From assembly GCA_964522665.1 (NCBI GenBank), contig CAZFVY010000092.1, forward strand, positions 1 through 29,836: a stretch of 29,836 nt of DNA, in the 5' to 3' direction. This stretch comes from CAZFVY01 sp964522665. GTDB lineage: Bacteria > Verrucomicrobiota > Verrucomicrobiia > Limisphaerales > CAZFVY01. Shown here one piece after another: positions 1 to 7,201 of this stretch. Position 1 is the first letter of the stretch. Every line of letters starts with the position of its first letter. A program made the translations under genes and the position numbers. The notes below the pieces were generated by a model that ran no database searches, was not told where the DNA came from, and was given only the letters and a program-made list of their open reading frames with translations.

Positions 1-50
1 ACCGACCCAATCCGGCGCAACGAATGACCAGTTATTTATGAGACACTACA

Positions 51-2312
51 CTAGCGCAGAAAGGCTTCGTGCAGGCCGCCATCGACCGGGATGATCTGGC
101 CAGTCGTTTTGTTTAGCCGGTTGGTGACCAGCAGGAAGAACGCCTCGGCTTGGTCGGCGGGCGTGATAGGATTCTTCGTGAGCGTACGGTCGGCGTAGAA
201 TTTCGCGAGTTTCGTGCGGAGGACATCGTCCGACTCCGACTCGGAGTAGGCTAAGTTATATTTTGCGAGGCTCGCGATCACGCGGTCACGAGGAAACATC
301 GAGCTGCCCTGAACCACGGTGGCGGGGGCGACGGCGTTGACTCGCACGAGGGGCGCCAGCTCGATGGCCAGTTCGCGCATGAGGTGATTGGCGGCGGCTT
401 TGGAGGTGTCGTAGGCAAGCGAGCCTTTCTTGGAGACCACGGCGTTGGCGCTGGTGGTGAGGACCAAGTTGCCCGGCAGTCCTTGCTCCTTCCAGGTCTT
501 GGCGGCTTCGTCAGCGACGATGTAACTGCCGGTGACGTTGATGCGAAAGGTTGGGTCCCATTTATCGTCCGGAATATGGCCGGTCGTGTCGGGCGCGAAG
601 AAGATACCGGCGGTGACCACGATCGAATCGAACCCGCCATACGCGAGGGTAACTTGGTCGAGCATGGCGCGCACGCTGGCGCGATTCGTGATGTCGCAGC
701 CAAGTCCGACGGCGGGACCACAATTCGAAACGCCGGTTCCGGCGACGCCAATGCCGACGCCGTATTTGTCCGTAATTTCCTTGGCGGTCGCCTCGGCGGC
801 GGAGGCGTTGAGGTCAACGCAGACGATGTGGGCGCCTTCTTTCACGAGCCGATGGGCCACTTCCTTGCCGATCCCCGAGCCGGCGCCGATGACGACGATG
901 GCTTGGCGGGCCAATTCCTTCTCGGGCGGCATCCGGCGCAGTTTGGCTTCTTCCAGGAGCCAATACTCGATGTCGAACGCTTCCTGTTGCGGCAGCGCGA
1001 TGTATTGATCGATGGCTTCGGCGCCGCGCATGACTTCAATGGCGCAGTTGTAGAATTCCGCGGTGACGCGCGATTCACTCTTGTCCTTGCCCCAGGCGAT
1101 CATGCCCAGACCCGGGATAAGGATCACCGTCGGATTGGGATCGCGCATGCCGGGCGAGTTGGGGCGTTTGCAACGCTGGTAGTAGTCGGCGTAATCCTGG
1201 CGGTAACGGGTGAGACCAGCGGCAAGCTTTTCCTTCAGCGCGCTCACGCAGGCTTCGAGTGTCGCCTCGTCGCAACTGGCGTCGTCCGCGCCGACCGGCG
1301 TCGGGACACGCTTCTTGAAAAAATCCTCCGGCGTCAGTGGCACGTAGAGCGGTTTGATTTTCGTGCGGAGAAAATGGTCCGGGCAACTGGTGCCCAATTC
1401 GGCGAGGCGAGGCGCGTCCTGCGAGTTGACGAACCGCAGAATCTTCTCGTCGTCCTGAATTGTGCCGATGAAGCGTTTCTGAGCGCTCACCTGGCCGCGC
1501 AGCCACGGCAGGAGCCGCGCGAGTACCTTGCGGCGCATCTGCTCGGGCAAGGTGGGATGAATCTGCCCGCCAAACGCCCCCGCGTCGCCGCCCTTCGCGG
1601 CGTATTTCTTTTCAATGAACGCCGCCGCCTTTTCGATCAGGTCGAGCGTGCGGAAATAGCATTCCTTGTCGTGGTTGGCCCAATTTATCAGGCCATGCTG
1701 ACCCATCATGATGCCGCGGGCTTTGGGATGTCGCCGGCAGATTTCCTGCATGGCCAGGCCCAATTCGAAACCGGGGCGCATCCAGGGTACATAGGCCATT
1801 TCGTCGCCGTAAATGTCTTTCGTGAGTTTCTTGCACTTCGCGGAGGCGGCGACCGCGATGACCGCGTTGGGGTGCGTATGGTCCACGTGCCGGGCCGGGA
1901 TGAACGAATGCAGCGGCGTGTCGATCGAGGAGGCGCGCGGGTTCAGGTTGAAGGTGCAATGATTGTACATCGCCACCATCTCGTCTTCGGCGGGCGACTT
2001 TAGGCCCTTGTCTTTGCGGGCGGCGTAGCTTTTCTGCAGGCCGATCAATTTCGGCTGATAGAGCGACGCGAAGTTCTCTTTCGTGGAGGTGCGCAAGTCG
2101 CCGCCGGAACCTTTGACCCAAAGCACTTCGACCAGTTTGCCGGTCAGCGGGTCCTTTTCTTTGAGTTTAGCCGAGGTATTGCCGCCGCCGGTATTCGTGA
2201 CGCGTTGATCCGCGCCGAGTTTATTCGAGCGGTAAATCAGGCGCGCGGCGGGATCGAGGTGAGCGGCGGCTTCGTCGTTCCAAAAGTTCGAGACAAATTG
2301 ATAAGCTTTCAT
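51..2312 (-). CDS. rhaEW: Bifunctional rhamnulose-1-phosphate aldolase / short-chain (lactaldehyde) dehydrogenase
   Basis: A 753-aa cytoplasmic two-domain enzyme. Residues about 30-260 form a class II aldolase/adducin domain with the metal-binding HTHP motif at 145-148; it should split L-rhamnulose-1-phosphate into DHAP and L-lactaldehyde. Residues about 465-753 form a short-chain dehydrogenase with the cofactor loop GAGSGIG (476-482), Ser621 and the catalytic YDTSK (Tyr634, Lys638), expected to oxidise lactaldehyde to lactate. The open frame extends further upstream, but that part is compositionally unlike the protein and overlaps lutC, so the start is the ATG before KAYQFVSNFW, 29 bp after lutC. 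It is the last gene of the rhaM-lutABC operon. The fusion matches the RhaEW (YuxG-like) family as I know it. The family call is firm; the exact oxidised product is inferred from the adjacent lactate-utilisation genes. Confidence 0.93.
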   Translation of the reverse strand: MKAYQFVSNFWNDEAAAHLDPAARLIYRSNKLGADQRVTNTGGGNTSAKLKEKDPLTGKLVEVLWVKGSGGDLRTSTKENFASLYQPKLIGLQKSYAARKDKGLKSPAEDEMVAMYNHCTFNLNPRASSIDTPLHSFIPARHVDHTHPNAVIAVAASAKCKKLTKDIYGDEMAYVPWMRPGFELGLAMQEICRRHPKARGIMMGQHGLINWANHDKECYFRTLDLIEKAAAFIEKKYAAKGGDAGAFGGQIHPTLPEQMRRKVLARLLPWLRGQVSAQKRFIGTIQDDEKILRFVNSQDAPRLAELGTSCPDHFLRTKIKPLYVPLTPEDFFKKRVPTPVGADDASCDEATLEACVSALKEKLAAGLTRYRQDYADYYQRCKRPNSPGMRDPNPTVILIPGLGMIAWGKDKSESRVTAEFYNCAIEVMRGAEAIDQYIALPQQEAFDIEYWLLEEAKLRRMPPEKELARQAIVVIGAGSGIGKEVAHRLVKEGAHIVCVDLNASAAEATAKEITDKYGVGIGVAGTGVSNCGPAVGLGCDITNRASVRAMLDQVTLAYGGFDSIVVTAGIFFAPDTTGHIPDDKWDPTFRINVTGSYIVADEAAKTWKEQGLPGNLVLTTSANAVVSKKGSLAYDTSKAAANHLMRELAIELAPLVRVNAVAPATVVQGSSMFPRDRVIASLAKYNLAYSESESDDVLRTKLAKFYADRTLTKNPITPADQAEAFFLLVTNRLNKTTGQIIPVDGGLHEAFLR

Positions 2313-2341
2313 GTGCGTTCGCGTTGCGGGCAGATTAGAGG

Positions 2342-3040
2342 TTAAAGGCAGAGAATCGTCAATTTCTTCGGACCGTGCGCTCCGAGGACGAGGATGCGCT
2401 CGATGTCGCCGGTCCGGCTCGGTCCAGTTATCAACGAGATAAAGCTTGGGTAGGCGGCGGCGTAACGGGTTTGCAAAAGCTCGAACGCGCCCGGCAGGTC
2501 GGGGAGCAATTGATCGCGCTTTGCGAGGACAACGTGATGCGGCGGCAGAACCGAAAGCGCGCGGCCACCGGCGCTGCGATTGGTGACCAGCACGCTGCCC
2601 GTTTGCGCGACCAACGCGTCGCACTCGGTGATACCCACGTCGCAACGCTCGAGTTCGTTCACGTCGTAAGGCCGATCAGTAAGCAACGTCGGCAGGCCCA
2701 GCGCCGTGACGGCGAGGTCGGTCAAGGGGCCATCGTGTGAAGCGACGCGCTTCCAGCCGTGGGCTTCGCGGAGCCGCGTCAACCTTGGCGCAAGCTCGGC
2801 CGGGGAATCCAAAAGCAGGAACTCGGCTTTGAGCTCCAGGGCGTTGGCGGCGAAGAGTTCGATCTGCTCGTCAAAACTGGGGCCAACTTGTGGGAGCCAT
2901 TGACGGGCGCCGCCGCGGGGCGGGTGGACGGAGTTGGCGGCGGCTGGCGCGTGACCGTCGCTCGCGTGGTGGCCGGGAAATGGCGCGGGCGCGCGCAGGG
3001 CTTCGCGGACGCGGGCAAGAATCTGGTCCCGTTCGCTCAT
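2342..3040 (-). CDS. lutC: Lactate utilisation protein LutC (LUD domain)
   Basis: A 232-aa LUD-domain protein, the third subunit of the LutABC lactate oxidation complex, which converts L-lactate to pyruvate in the cytoplasm. The domain fills the C-terminal two thirds: a nucleotide-fold core ending in TECDALVAQTGSVLV, the conserved ADT/TGS-type strand of LutC/YkgG proteins, then the HHVV and SLITGPSRTGDIE stretches typical of the family. The N-terminal 60 residues are Pro/Ala-rich and probably flexible. The start ATG (MSERDQIL) overlaps the lutB stop by 4 bp (ATGA), so translation is probably coupled; an upstream in-frame ATG lies inside lutB and is less likely. The aldolase/dehydrogenase fusion follows after 29 bp. 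Confidence 0.92.
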   Translation of the reverse strand: MSERDQILARVREALRAPAPFPGHHASDGHAPAAANSVHPPRGGARQWLPQVGPSFDEQIELFAANALELKAEFLLLDSPAELAPRLTRLREAHGWKRVASHDGPLTDLAVTALGLPTLLTDRPYDVNELERCDVGITECDALVAQTGSVLVTNRSAGGRALSVLPPHHVVLAKRDQLLPDLPGAFELLQTRYAAAYPSFISLITGPSRTGDIERILVLGAHGPKKLTILCL

Positions 3041-4431
3041 GGGCGGCTCCTCCAATATTCGCGGAAGGATTGCGGCGCGAGGACGGGCGCCTCGCGGGTC
3101 TTGGTCCACGGACGCAGCGGGTCAAGGCGGCCGCCTTTCACCAGGGCATGCAGCGGTTGGAGCCAGCGCCCGACCACGGCGACCGCCCGAAAAAGCGCCG
3201 GGTGATTCATGACGAACGCGAACGCCCGGAAACCGGTCTGCTCAAGGAACCCCGGCTTTTGACGCGCGGCGTTGCGTCGATTTTGGAGCAGATGATGATG
3301 CAGATCGATCTTGACCGGGCAGGTTTCGGTGCAGGCGCCGCACAGGGAAGAGCTTTGGGAGAGGTGCTTCCAATCCTGGAGTCCGCGCAGGTGCGGGGTG
3401 ATAACCGAGCCGATGGGGCCGGAATAGGTCGCGGCGTAGGTGTGGCCGCCGACGTTCCGGTAGATCGGGCAGACATTCAGGCAGGCGCCGCAGCGGATGC
3501 AGTGCAGGGCGTCCCGCTGTTCGCCGTCCGCGAGCAGGCGGGTCCGGTGGTTGTCGAGCAGGATGACGTGGTATTCCTCGGGTCCGTCCGATTCGCCCGG
3601 TTGGCGCGGGCCGCCGTAAAATGAGTTGTAGCAGGTGAGCGGCTGGCCGGTGCCGGAGACCGCCAGCATCGGCAGGAACAGCGCGAGGTCCGCGAGTCGC
3701 GGGAGCACCTTTTCGATGCCCAGGAGCGAAATCACCACCTTGGGCAGCGCGGCGGTGAGGCGGGCGTTGCCCTCGTTTTCGGTGATCGAGATCATGCCGG
3801 TTTCGGCGATGGCAAAATTCGCGCCGGTGATGCCGATGTCCGCGGTGAGGTATTTCTGCCGCAACGCGCGGCGGGCGATCATGGTCAATTCCTCGGGATT
3901 CGAGGTTGGCGCGCTGCCGAGTTCACGGGTGAAGAGGTCGCTGATCTCGTCGCGCGTGAGGTGCATCGCCGGAAAAACAATGTGATAGGGCGGTTCTTTC
4001 CGCAGTTGCACGATGTATTCGCCCAGATCGGACTCGACCACCTCAAAGCCGGCGTGTTCCAGCGCGTCATTGAGATGAATCTCCTCGCTGGTCATCGATT
4101 TCGATTTGATGATCGAGCGCGCCTTTTTCTCGCGCGCGAGACCGAGGATGATTTCGCAGGCTTGCTCGCCGGTACTGGCCCAATGGACTTTCGTGCCGCG
4201 GGCTTCAAGGCGCCGAACGAATTGTTCCAGGTGGGCGTCGAGATGGTTCAAGGCGTCCCATTTGGTCTCGGCGGCGAGTTGGCGCGCCGATTGCCAATCG
4301 ATGAAGGCGGCCTTGCGTTTGTCCCGCTGAATCTCGTAATTGCCGAGCGCGGTCTGGATCAGGCGCCGGTGGCGCAGGTCGCGCGTGACGATCTCGGCCT
4401 GGGCCTTGAAGCGTTGCACCAGCGTGCTCAT
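3037..4431 (-). CDS. lutB: Iron-sulfur lactate oxidation subunit LutB
   Basis: A 464-aa protein with an N-terminal LUD domain (about 60-300) and a C-terminal ferredoxin-like domain. The cluster ligands are visible: CIRCGACLNVCP (Cys311, 314, 317, 321) and CGACTETCP (Cys364, 367, 371), as in two [4Fe-4S] sites. It should pass electrons from lactate, together with LutA and LutC, to an acceptor not encoded here. The start chosen is the ATG of MSTLVQRFKA, which overlaps the lutA stop by 4 bp; the open frame before it is a shadow of lutA. Its own stop overlaps the lutC start by 4 bp, so the three subunits form one tightly coupled unit. Length and motif order are normal for the family. Confidence 0.95.
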   Translation of the reverse strand: MSTLVQRFKAQAEIVTRDLRHRRLIQTALGNYEIQRDKRKAAFIDWQSARQLAAETKWDALNHLDAHLEQFVRRLEARGTKVHWASTGEQACEIILGLAREKKARSIIKSKSMTSEEIHLNDALEHAGFEVVESDLGEYIVQLRKEPPYHIVFPAMHLTRDEISDLFTRELGSAPTSNPEELTMIARRALRQKYLTADIGITGANFAIAETGMISITENEGNARLTAALPKVVISLLGIEKVLPRLADLALFLPMLAVSGTGQPLTCYNSFYGGPRQPGESDGPEEYHVILLDNHRTRLLADGEQRDALHCIRCGACLNVCPIYRNVGGHTYAATYSGPIGSVITPHLRGLQDWKHLSQSSSLCGACTETCPVKIDLHHHLLQNRRNAARQKPGFLEQTGFRAFAFVMNHPALFRAVAVVGRWLQPLHALVKGGRLDPLRPWTKTREAPVLAPQSFREYWRSRP

Positions 4432-5144
4432 GATTGGGCCAGCACTTCCGCGAGATGGATGGTCTTGACGCCGCTTTTCTGGCGGTCGAGCAAGCCCTGA
4501 ATCTGCATCAGGCAACTCGAATCGTTGGAGACGATGAAGTCGGCGTGGGTCTCGAACGCCGAGGCACATTTGACCTCACCCATGGCGGTCGAGATCATCG
4601 GGAACTTGGCCGCGAACGTCCCGCCGAAGCCGCAGCAGGTTTCGGCCTGTTTCATCTCGACCAGCGTCAGGTCGCGGACGTTGGCCAGAAGCGCGCGCGC
4701 CGGCTTCTTGAGGCCCAACTCGCGCAAGCCGTGGCATCCATCGTGAAAGGTTGCAACGCCGGGAAAGCGGGCGCCGACGTCGGTGACGCCCAGTTTCGTC
4801 ACGAGGAAATCGGAAAATTCGTAACACTTCGAGCGCAGGCGTTGCGCGGCTTCGGCCTGTGGCGTCCCGGCGAAGAGATCGGGATAAAAAACCTTGAGCA
4901 TCGCGCCGCACGAGCCGGACGCGATTACCACCACTTCGGACTGTTCGAGCCGCGCCAGAACCCGCCCGGCCACGTCGCGGGCCTCGTCCCAATAACCGGA
5001 ATTGAAAGCCGGCTGGCCGCAACAGGTCAGTTCCTCGGGGAAATCGACCTGGTGGCCCAAGCGCTCGATAATCCGCACGATGCTGATCGCGACGCGTGGA
5101 TAGAGCAGGTCCACGAAACAGGGAATGAAAAGGGTGACCTTCAC
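4428..5144 (-). CDS. lutA: Cysteine-rich lactate oxidation subunit LutA
   Basis: A 238-aa protein made of two cysteine-rich (CCG) modules, as in LutA, GlpC and heterodisulfide reductase HdrB. The first has Cys9 and CCGQPAFNSG (Cys41-42); the second has Cys137 and CCGFGG (Cys170-171). The spacing of 31-32 residues between the single and paired cysteines fits the family. It is expected to bind an Fe-S cluster and work with LutB and LutC in lactate oxidation. The chosen start is a GTG (product begins VKVTLFIPC) that overlaps the rhaM stop by 4 bp; the in-frame ATG further upstream lies inside rhaM and would add a Pro/Arg-rich tail absent from the family. The GTG start is inferred. Confidence 0.93.
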   Translation of the reverse strand: MKVTLFIPCFVDLLYPRVAISIVRIIERLGHQVDFPEELTCCGQPAFNSGYWDEARDVAGRVLARLEQSEVVVIASGSCGAMLKVFYPDLFAGTPQAEAAQRLRSKCYEFSDFLVTKLGVTDVGARFPGVATFHDGCHGLRELGLKKPARALLANVRDLTLVEMKQAETCCGFGGTFAAKFPMISTAMGEVKCASAFETHADFIVSNDSSCLMQIQGLLDRQKSGVKTIHLAEVLAQS

Positions 5145-5476
5145 GCGGGCGGGCGGGCTGGGCGCTCGAGGTGAAATACTTCGCGGAGCGGTTTTGCGAC
5201 GGGGCTGCCGTCCGGGTTTGACGGCATGATGGGGCTCATGCGCGCCCACCAGCGTTGACACGCCTCGGTGGCCGCGATGGCGTTCCAGCGCGCTTCGTCT
5301 TCGATCTCGACGACCGCGAACAGCTCACTCGCCTCGGAATCGAGAAAAATGGAATAATCGCGCACGCCGTGCGCGAGCAGAACCGCCTCCAAATCCGCGC
5401 TAATCGGATTGTGGCGCCGCTCATATTCGGCGTGCTGATCCGCGTGGACGAACATTTTGAACGCTTTTCGTATCAT
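5141..5476 (-). CDS. rhaM: L-rhamnose mutarotase
   Basis: A 111-aa cytoplasmic enzyme that interconverts the alpha and beta anomers of L-rhamnose before isomerisation. The N-terminus MIRKAF, the conserved block EYERRHNPI (His22), the Tyr at 41 in RDYSIFLD, the WWARM segment (76-80) and the PLREVFHL C-terminus are all features of the RhaM family, whose members are about 104 aa. The last ten residues are a Pro/Arg tail. It is the first gene of the operon, and its stop overlaps the lutA GTG start. A candidate promoter lies 52-80 bp upstream. Its presence shows that the attached lut genes serve rhamnose breakdown and not only external lactate. Confidence 0.92.
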   Translation of the reverse strand: MIRKAFKMFVHADQHAEYERRHNPISADLEAVLLAHGVRDYSIFLDSEASELFAVVEIEDEARWNAIAATEACQRWWARMSPIMPSNPDGSPVAKPLREVFHLERPARPPA

Positions 5477-5527
5477 ATTCCCAAGCCGGCCAGAGGGCGT
5501 GCCCGTCGGCTGGCTTGAGCCGGACGA

Positions 5528-5556
5528 TTGATACGTGTCCTCCGCGCGTCTGTCGA
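5528..5556 (-). promoter_or_regulatory. Candidate sigma-70 promoter of the rhaM-lutABC-rhaEW operon
   Basis: On the minus strand TCGACA (5556-5551) and TATCAA (5533-5528) are separated by 17 bp. They match 5/6 and 4/6 of the TTGACA/TATAAT consensus. Transcription would start near 5521, giving a leader of about 45 nt before rhaM. This is a pattern match only. Confidence 0.4.
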
Positions 5557-5570
5557 ACCAGAATCAGCGT

Positions 5571-5595
5571 CGCGGGCGCTGGCCGAGCGCCCGCG
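5571..5595. repeat. Perfect 10-bp inverted repeat in the rhaM/nitrilase divergent region
   Basis: CGCGGGCGCT (5571-5580), a 5-nt spacer GGCCG, and AGCGCCCGCG (5586-5595) form a perfect inverted repeat between two divergent genes. There is no T-tract after it in either direction, so it does not look like an intrinsic terminator. It lies just upstream of the candidate rha promoter, where an operator could sit. In such GC-rich DNA a chance hairpin remains possible. Confidence 0.4.
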
Positions 5596-5644
5596 CAAAA
5601 TGTCGGGATGGCGCAGCGAGCGTGGCCCGGATACACTGCGCGCG

Positions 5645-6517
5645 ATGAAGCGCGTTACACTCAAGATTGCCGCCGCGCAGATGAAGTTCCGGCCTTCGCT
5701 GGACGCGAATGTCGAATGGATTTGCGGCGCCGTGCGTCAGGCGGCGGGCGACGGGGCGGACGCGATTCTTTTTCCCGAGTGCGCGACGACCGGTTACGGG
5801 GGTGATTTCAAAGAATTGGAACCGCGGTCGGTCACCGCCGGATTGGCAAAGGTTGCGGCGGCGGCGCGGGCGGCTCGATGCAATGTTTTGGTTGGGTCGC
5901 CGACCTATCGGCGGGGAAAATGGTTCAATTCGCTCGTCGTTTTTGACCGGCGCGGGCGCGAGGTGTTTTGTTACTCGAAAGTCCATCTCACGTCGCGCGA
6001 TGCGCGGTTTTTCGCGCCGGGAAATTCGGTCGCGCTTTTTCGGGTGGACGGGATTTGGGCGACGGCGATCATTTGTCACGAGCGGCGTTTTCCGGAATTG
6101 GTTCGGCTGCCGGTCATGCTGGGCGCGCAGATTCTTTTCCATCCGAACGCGGGGCTCGACTCGCTCGCGGTTTCCAAAACGAAACGACGAGGTCGCGACG
6201 GCATCGTCGCGCGCGCATTCGAGAACGAAATCTTTTACGTCTTTGCCAATTCGGTCGGACCGCAAGACGAAAGCCTTTGGTCGGCGGGTGACACGAAGAT
6301 TGTGGGGCCTGACACGCGAACGCTCGCGCTCGCCAATAACCGGGATGAAGCGGTGATTCAGGCGGAACTTGATTTGCGCGCGGCGGGGCGGCGTTACGCG
6401 CGGGAGGCGTTGGAACAGCCGGTCTTTCTGCGGGCCGCCTGGCGTCGATTATTGGCCCAGTGCGAACGGCAATTGCGCGCCGGTCACCAGGCGCGGGCGC
6501 GTTTGAAGGCGTCGTAG
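5645..6517 (+). CDS. Carbon-nitrogen hydrolase (nitrilase superfamily)
   Basis: A 290-aa cytoplasmic amidohydrolase of the nitrilase superfamily. The Glu-Lys-Cys triad is intact: Glu45 in FPECATTGYG, Lys112 in CYSKVHLTSRD, Cys144 in IICHERRFPE. The superfamily hydrolyses amides and nitriles (N-carbamoyl amines, omega-amides and others); the substrate cannot be read from the sequence. The frame is open for 39 codons before the chosen ATG (MKRVTLKIAAAQ), but that part runs through the divergent promoter region and the hairpin, and family members begin just before the KIAAAQ strand. The 3' end overlaps the convergent PIG-L gene by 34 bp. The C-terminal 40 residues are Arg/Ala-rich and probably not part of the catalytic fold. 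Confidence 0.88.
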   Translation: MKRVTLKIAAAQMKFRPSLDANVEWICGAVRQAAGDGADAILFPECATTGYGGDFKELEPRSVTAGLAKVAAAARAARCNVLVGSPTYRRGKWFNSLVVFDRRGREVFCYSKVHLTSRDARFFAPGNSVALFRVDGIWATAIICHERRFPELVRLPVMLGAQILFHPNAGLDSLAVSKTKRRGRDGIVARAFENEIFYVFANSVGPQDESLWSAGDTKIVGPDTRTLALANNRDEAVIQAELDLRAAGRRYAREALEQPVFLRAAWRRLLAQCERQLRAGHQARARLKAS

Positions 6518-7194
6518 GGCCGGAACGCTTCCGCCGCGGCGACGCCGGCTTGCGCGCCGCGCGCCTGGTATTGACGCCGCATGACGACGGGGAGCGCGGT
6601 GGGGTCGCCTTCCTTCCAGCGAGACAATTGGCTGCGGTGGCAGGCGAGCATCTGTTCTTTGACCTCCGCGTGCCGCGAGATGTCGATGTAGATGCCGGGT
6701 GCGAAGCCGCTCATATTCAACGTGTCCATCCACCAAAGGGCGGGTTGCGTGGGGAGCGCGGGCGACTTCGTCCGGTGGCCGCGCGAGGCGCTGAACCAGG
6801 TCGCGGCTTCCGCCAATTTCGCCGCGGCTTGATGGTCAGGGTGATAATCCTCGGGCGCGTGGGCGAGCACGAGCGTGGCTTGGAACTGGCGCATGGACTC
6901 GATTAACGTGGCGCGGCTGACCGCGTCTTCGACCAACTCGCCGTCATGGCAGTCGTGCGTGAAGACCGCGGCACCGAGGAGTTTGGCGGCGGCGCGTAGC
7001 TCGGCCCGGCGGACGGCGGTCAGATTGCGGATCGGTTTTTCCGGCTGGCCTTTGTCGCCTTGGCAGAGGACGCAGATGCCCAACGCGGCGCCGTCTTCCC
7101 GGGCGCGGGCGAGGGTCCCGGCGCAAAGCAGTTCGGTGTCGTCCGGGTGGGCGATGACCGCCAGGATTCGCTGATGGGCAAAATTCAGTTTCAT
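6484..7194 (-). CDS. PIG-L / LmbE family N-acetyl-sugar deacetylase
   Basis: A 236-aa zinc-dependent deacetylase of the GlcNAc-PI de-N-acetylase (LmbE) superfamily. It carries AHPDDTE (His16, Asp18, Asp19), where the first His and second Asp bind zinc and the other Asp acts as base, and HPDH (118-121), which supplies the third zinc ligand. Family members remove N-acetyl groups from GlcNAc-containing glycans or small glycosides such as bacillithiol precursors; the substrate here is unknown. There is no signal peptide, so it should be cytoplasmic. The ATG start lies 7 bp after the stop of the ADOP permease gene, so the two are probably co-transcribed. Its 3' end overlaps the nitrilase gene on the other strand by 34 bp. 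Confidence 0.9.
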   Translation of the reverse strand: MKLNFAHQRILAVIAHPDDTELLCAGTLARAREDGAALGICVLCQGDKGQPEKPIRNLTAVRRAELRAAAKLLGAAVFTHDCHDGELVEDAVSRATLIESMRQFQATLVLAHAPEDYHPDHQAAAKLAEAATWFSASRGHRTKSPALPTQPALWWMDTLNMSGFAPGIYIDISRHAEVKEQMLACHRSQLSRWKEGDPTALPVVMRRQYQARGAQAGVAAAEAFRPYDAFKRARAW

Positions 7195-7201
7195 TTAGGA
7201 A

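Noticed and set aside
384..2003. A long open frame (539 codons) on the plus strand inside the aldolase/dehydrogenase gene
   Set aside because: It lies antisense to a gene with clear catalytic motifs on the minus strand and has no family resemblance; long antisense frames are common in GC-rich coding DNA.
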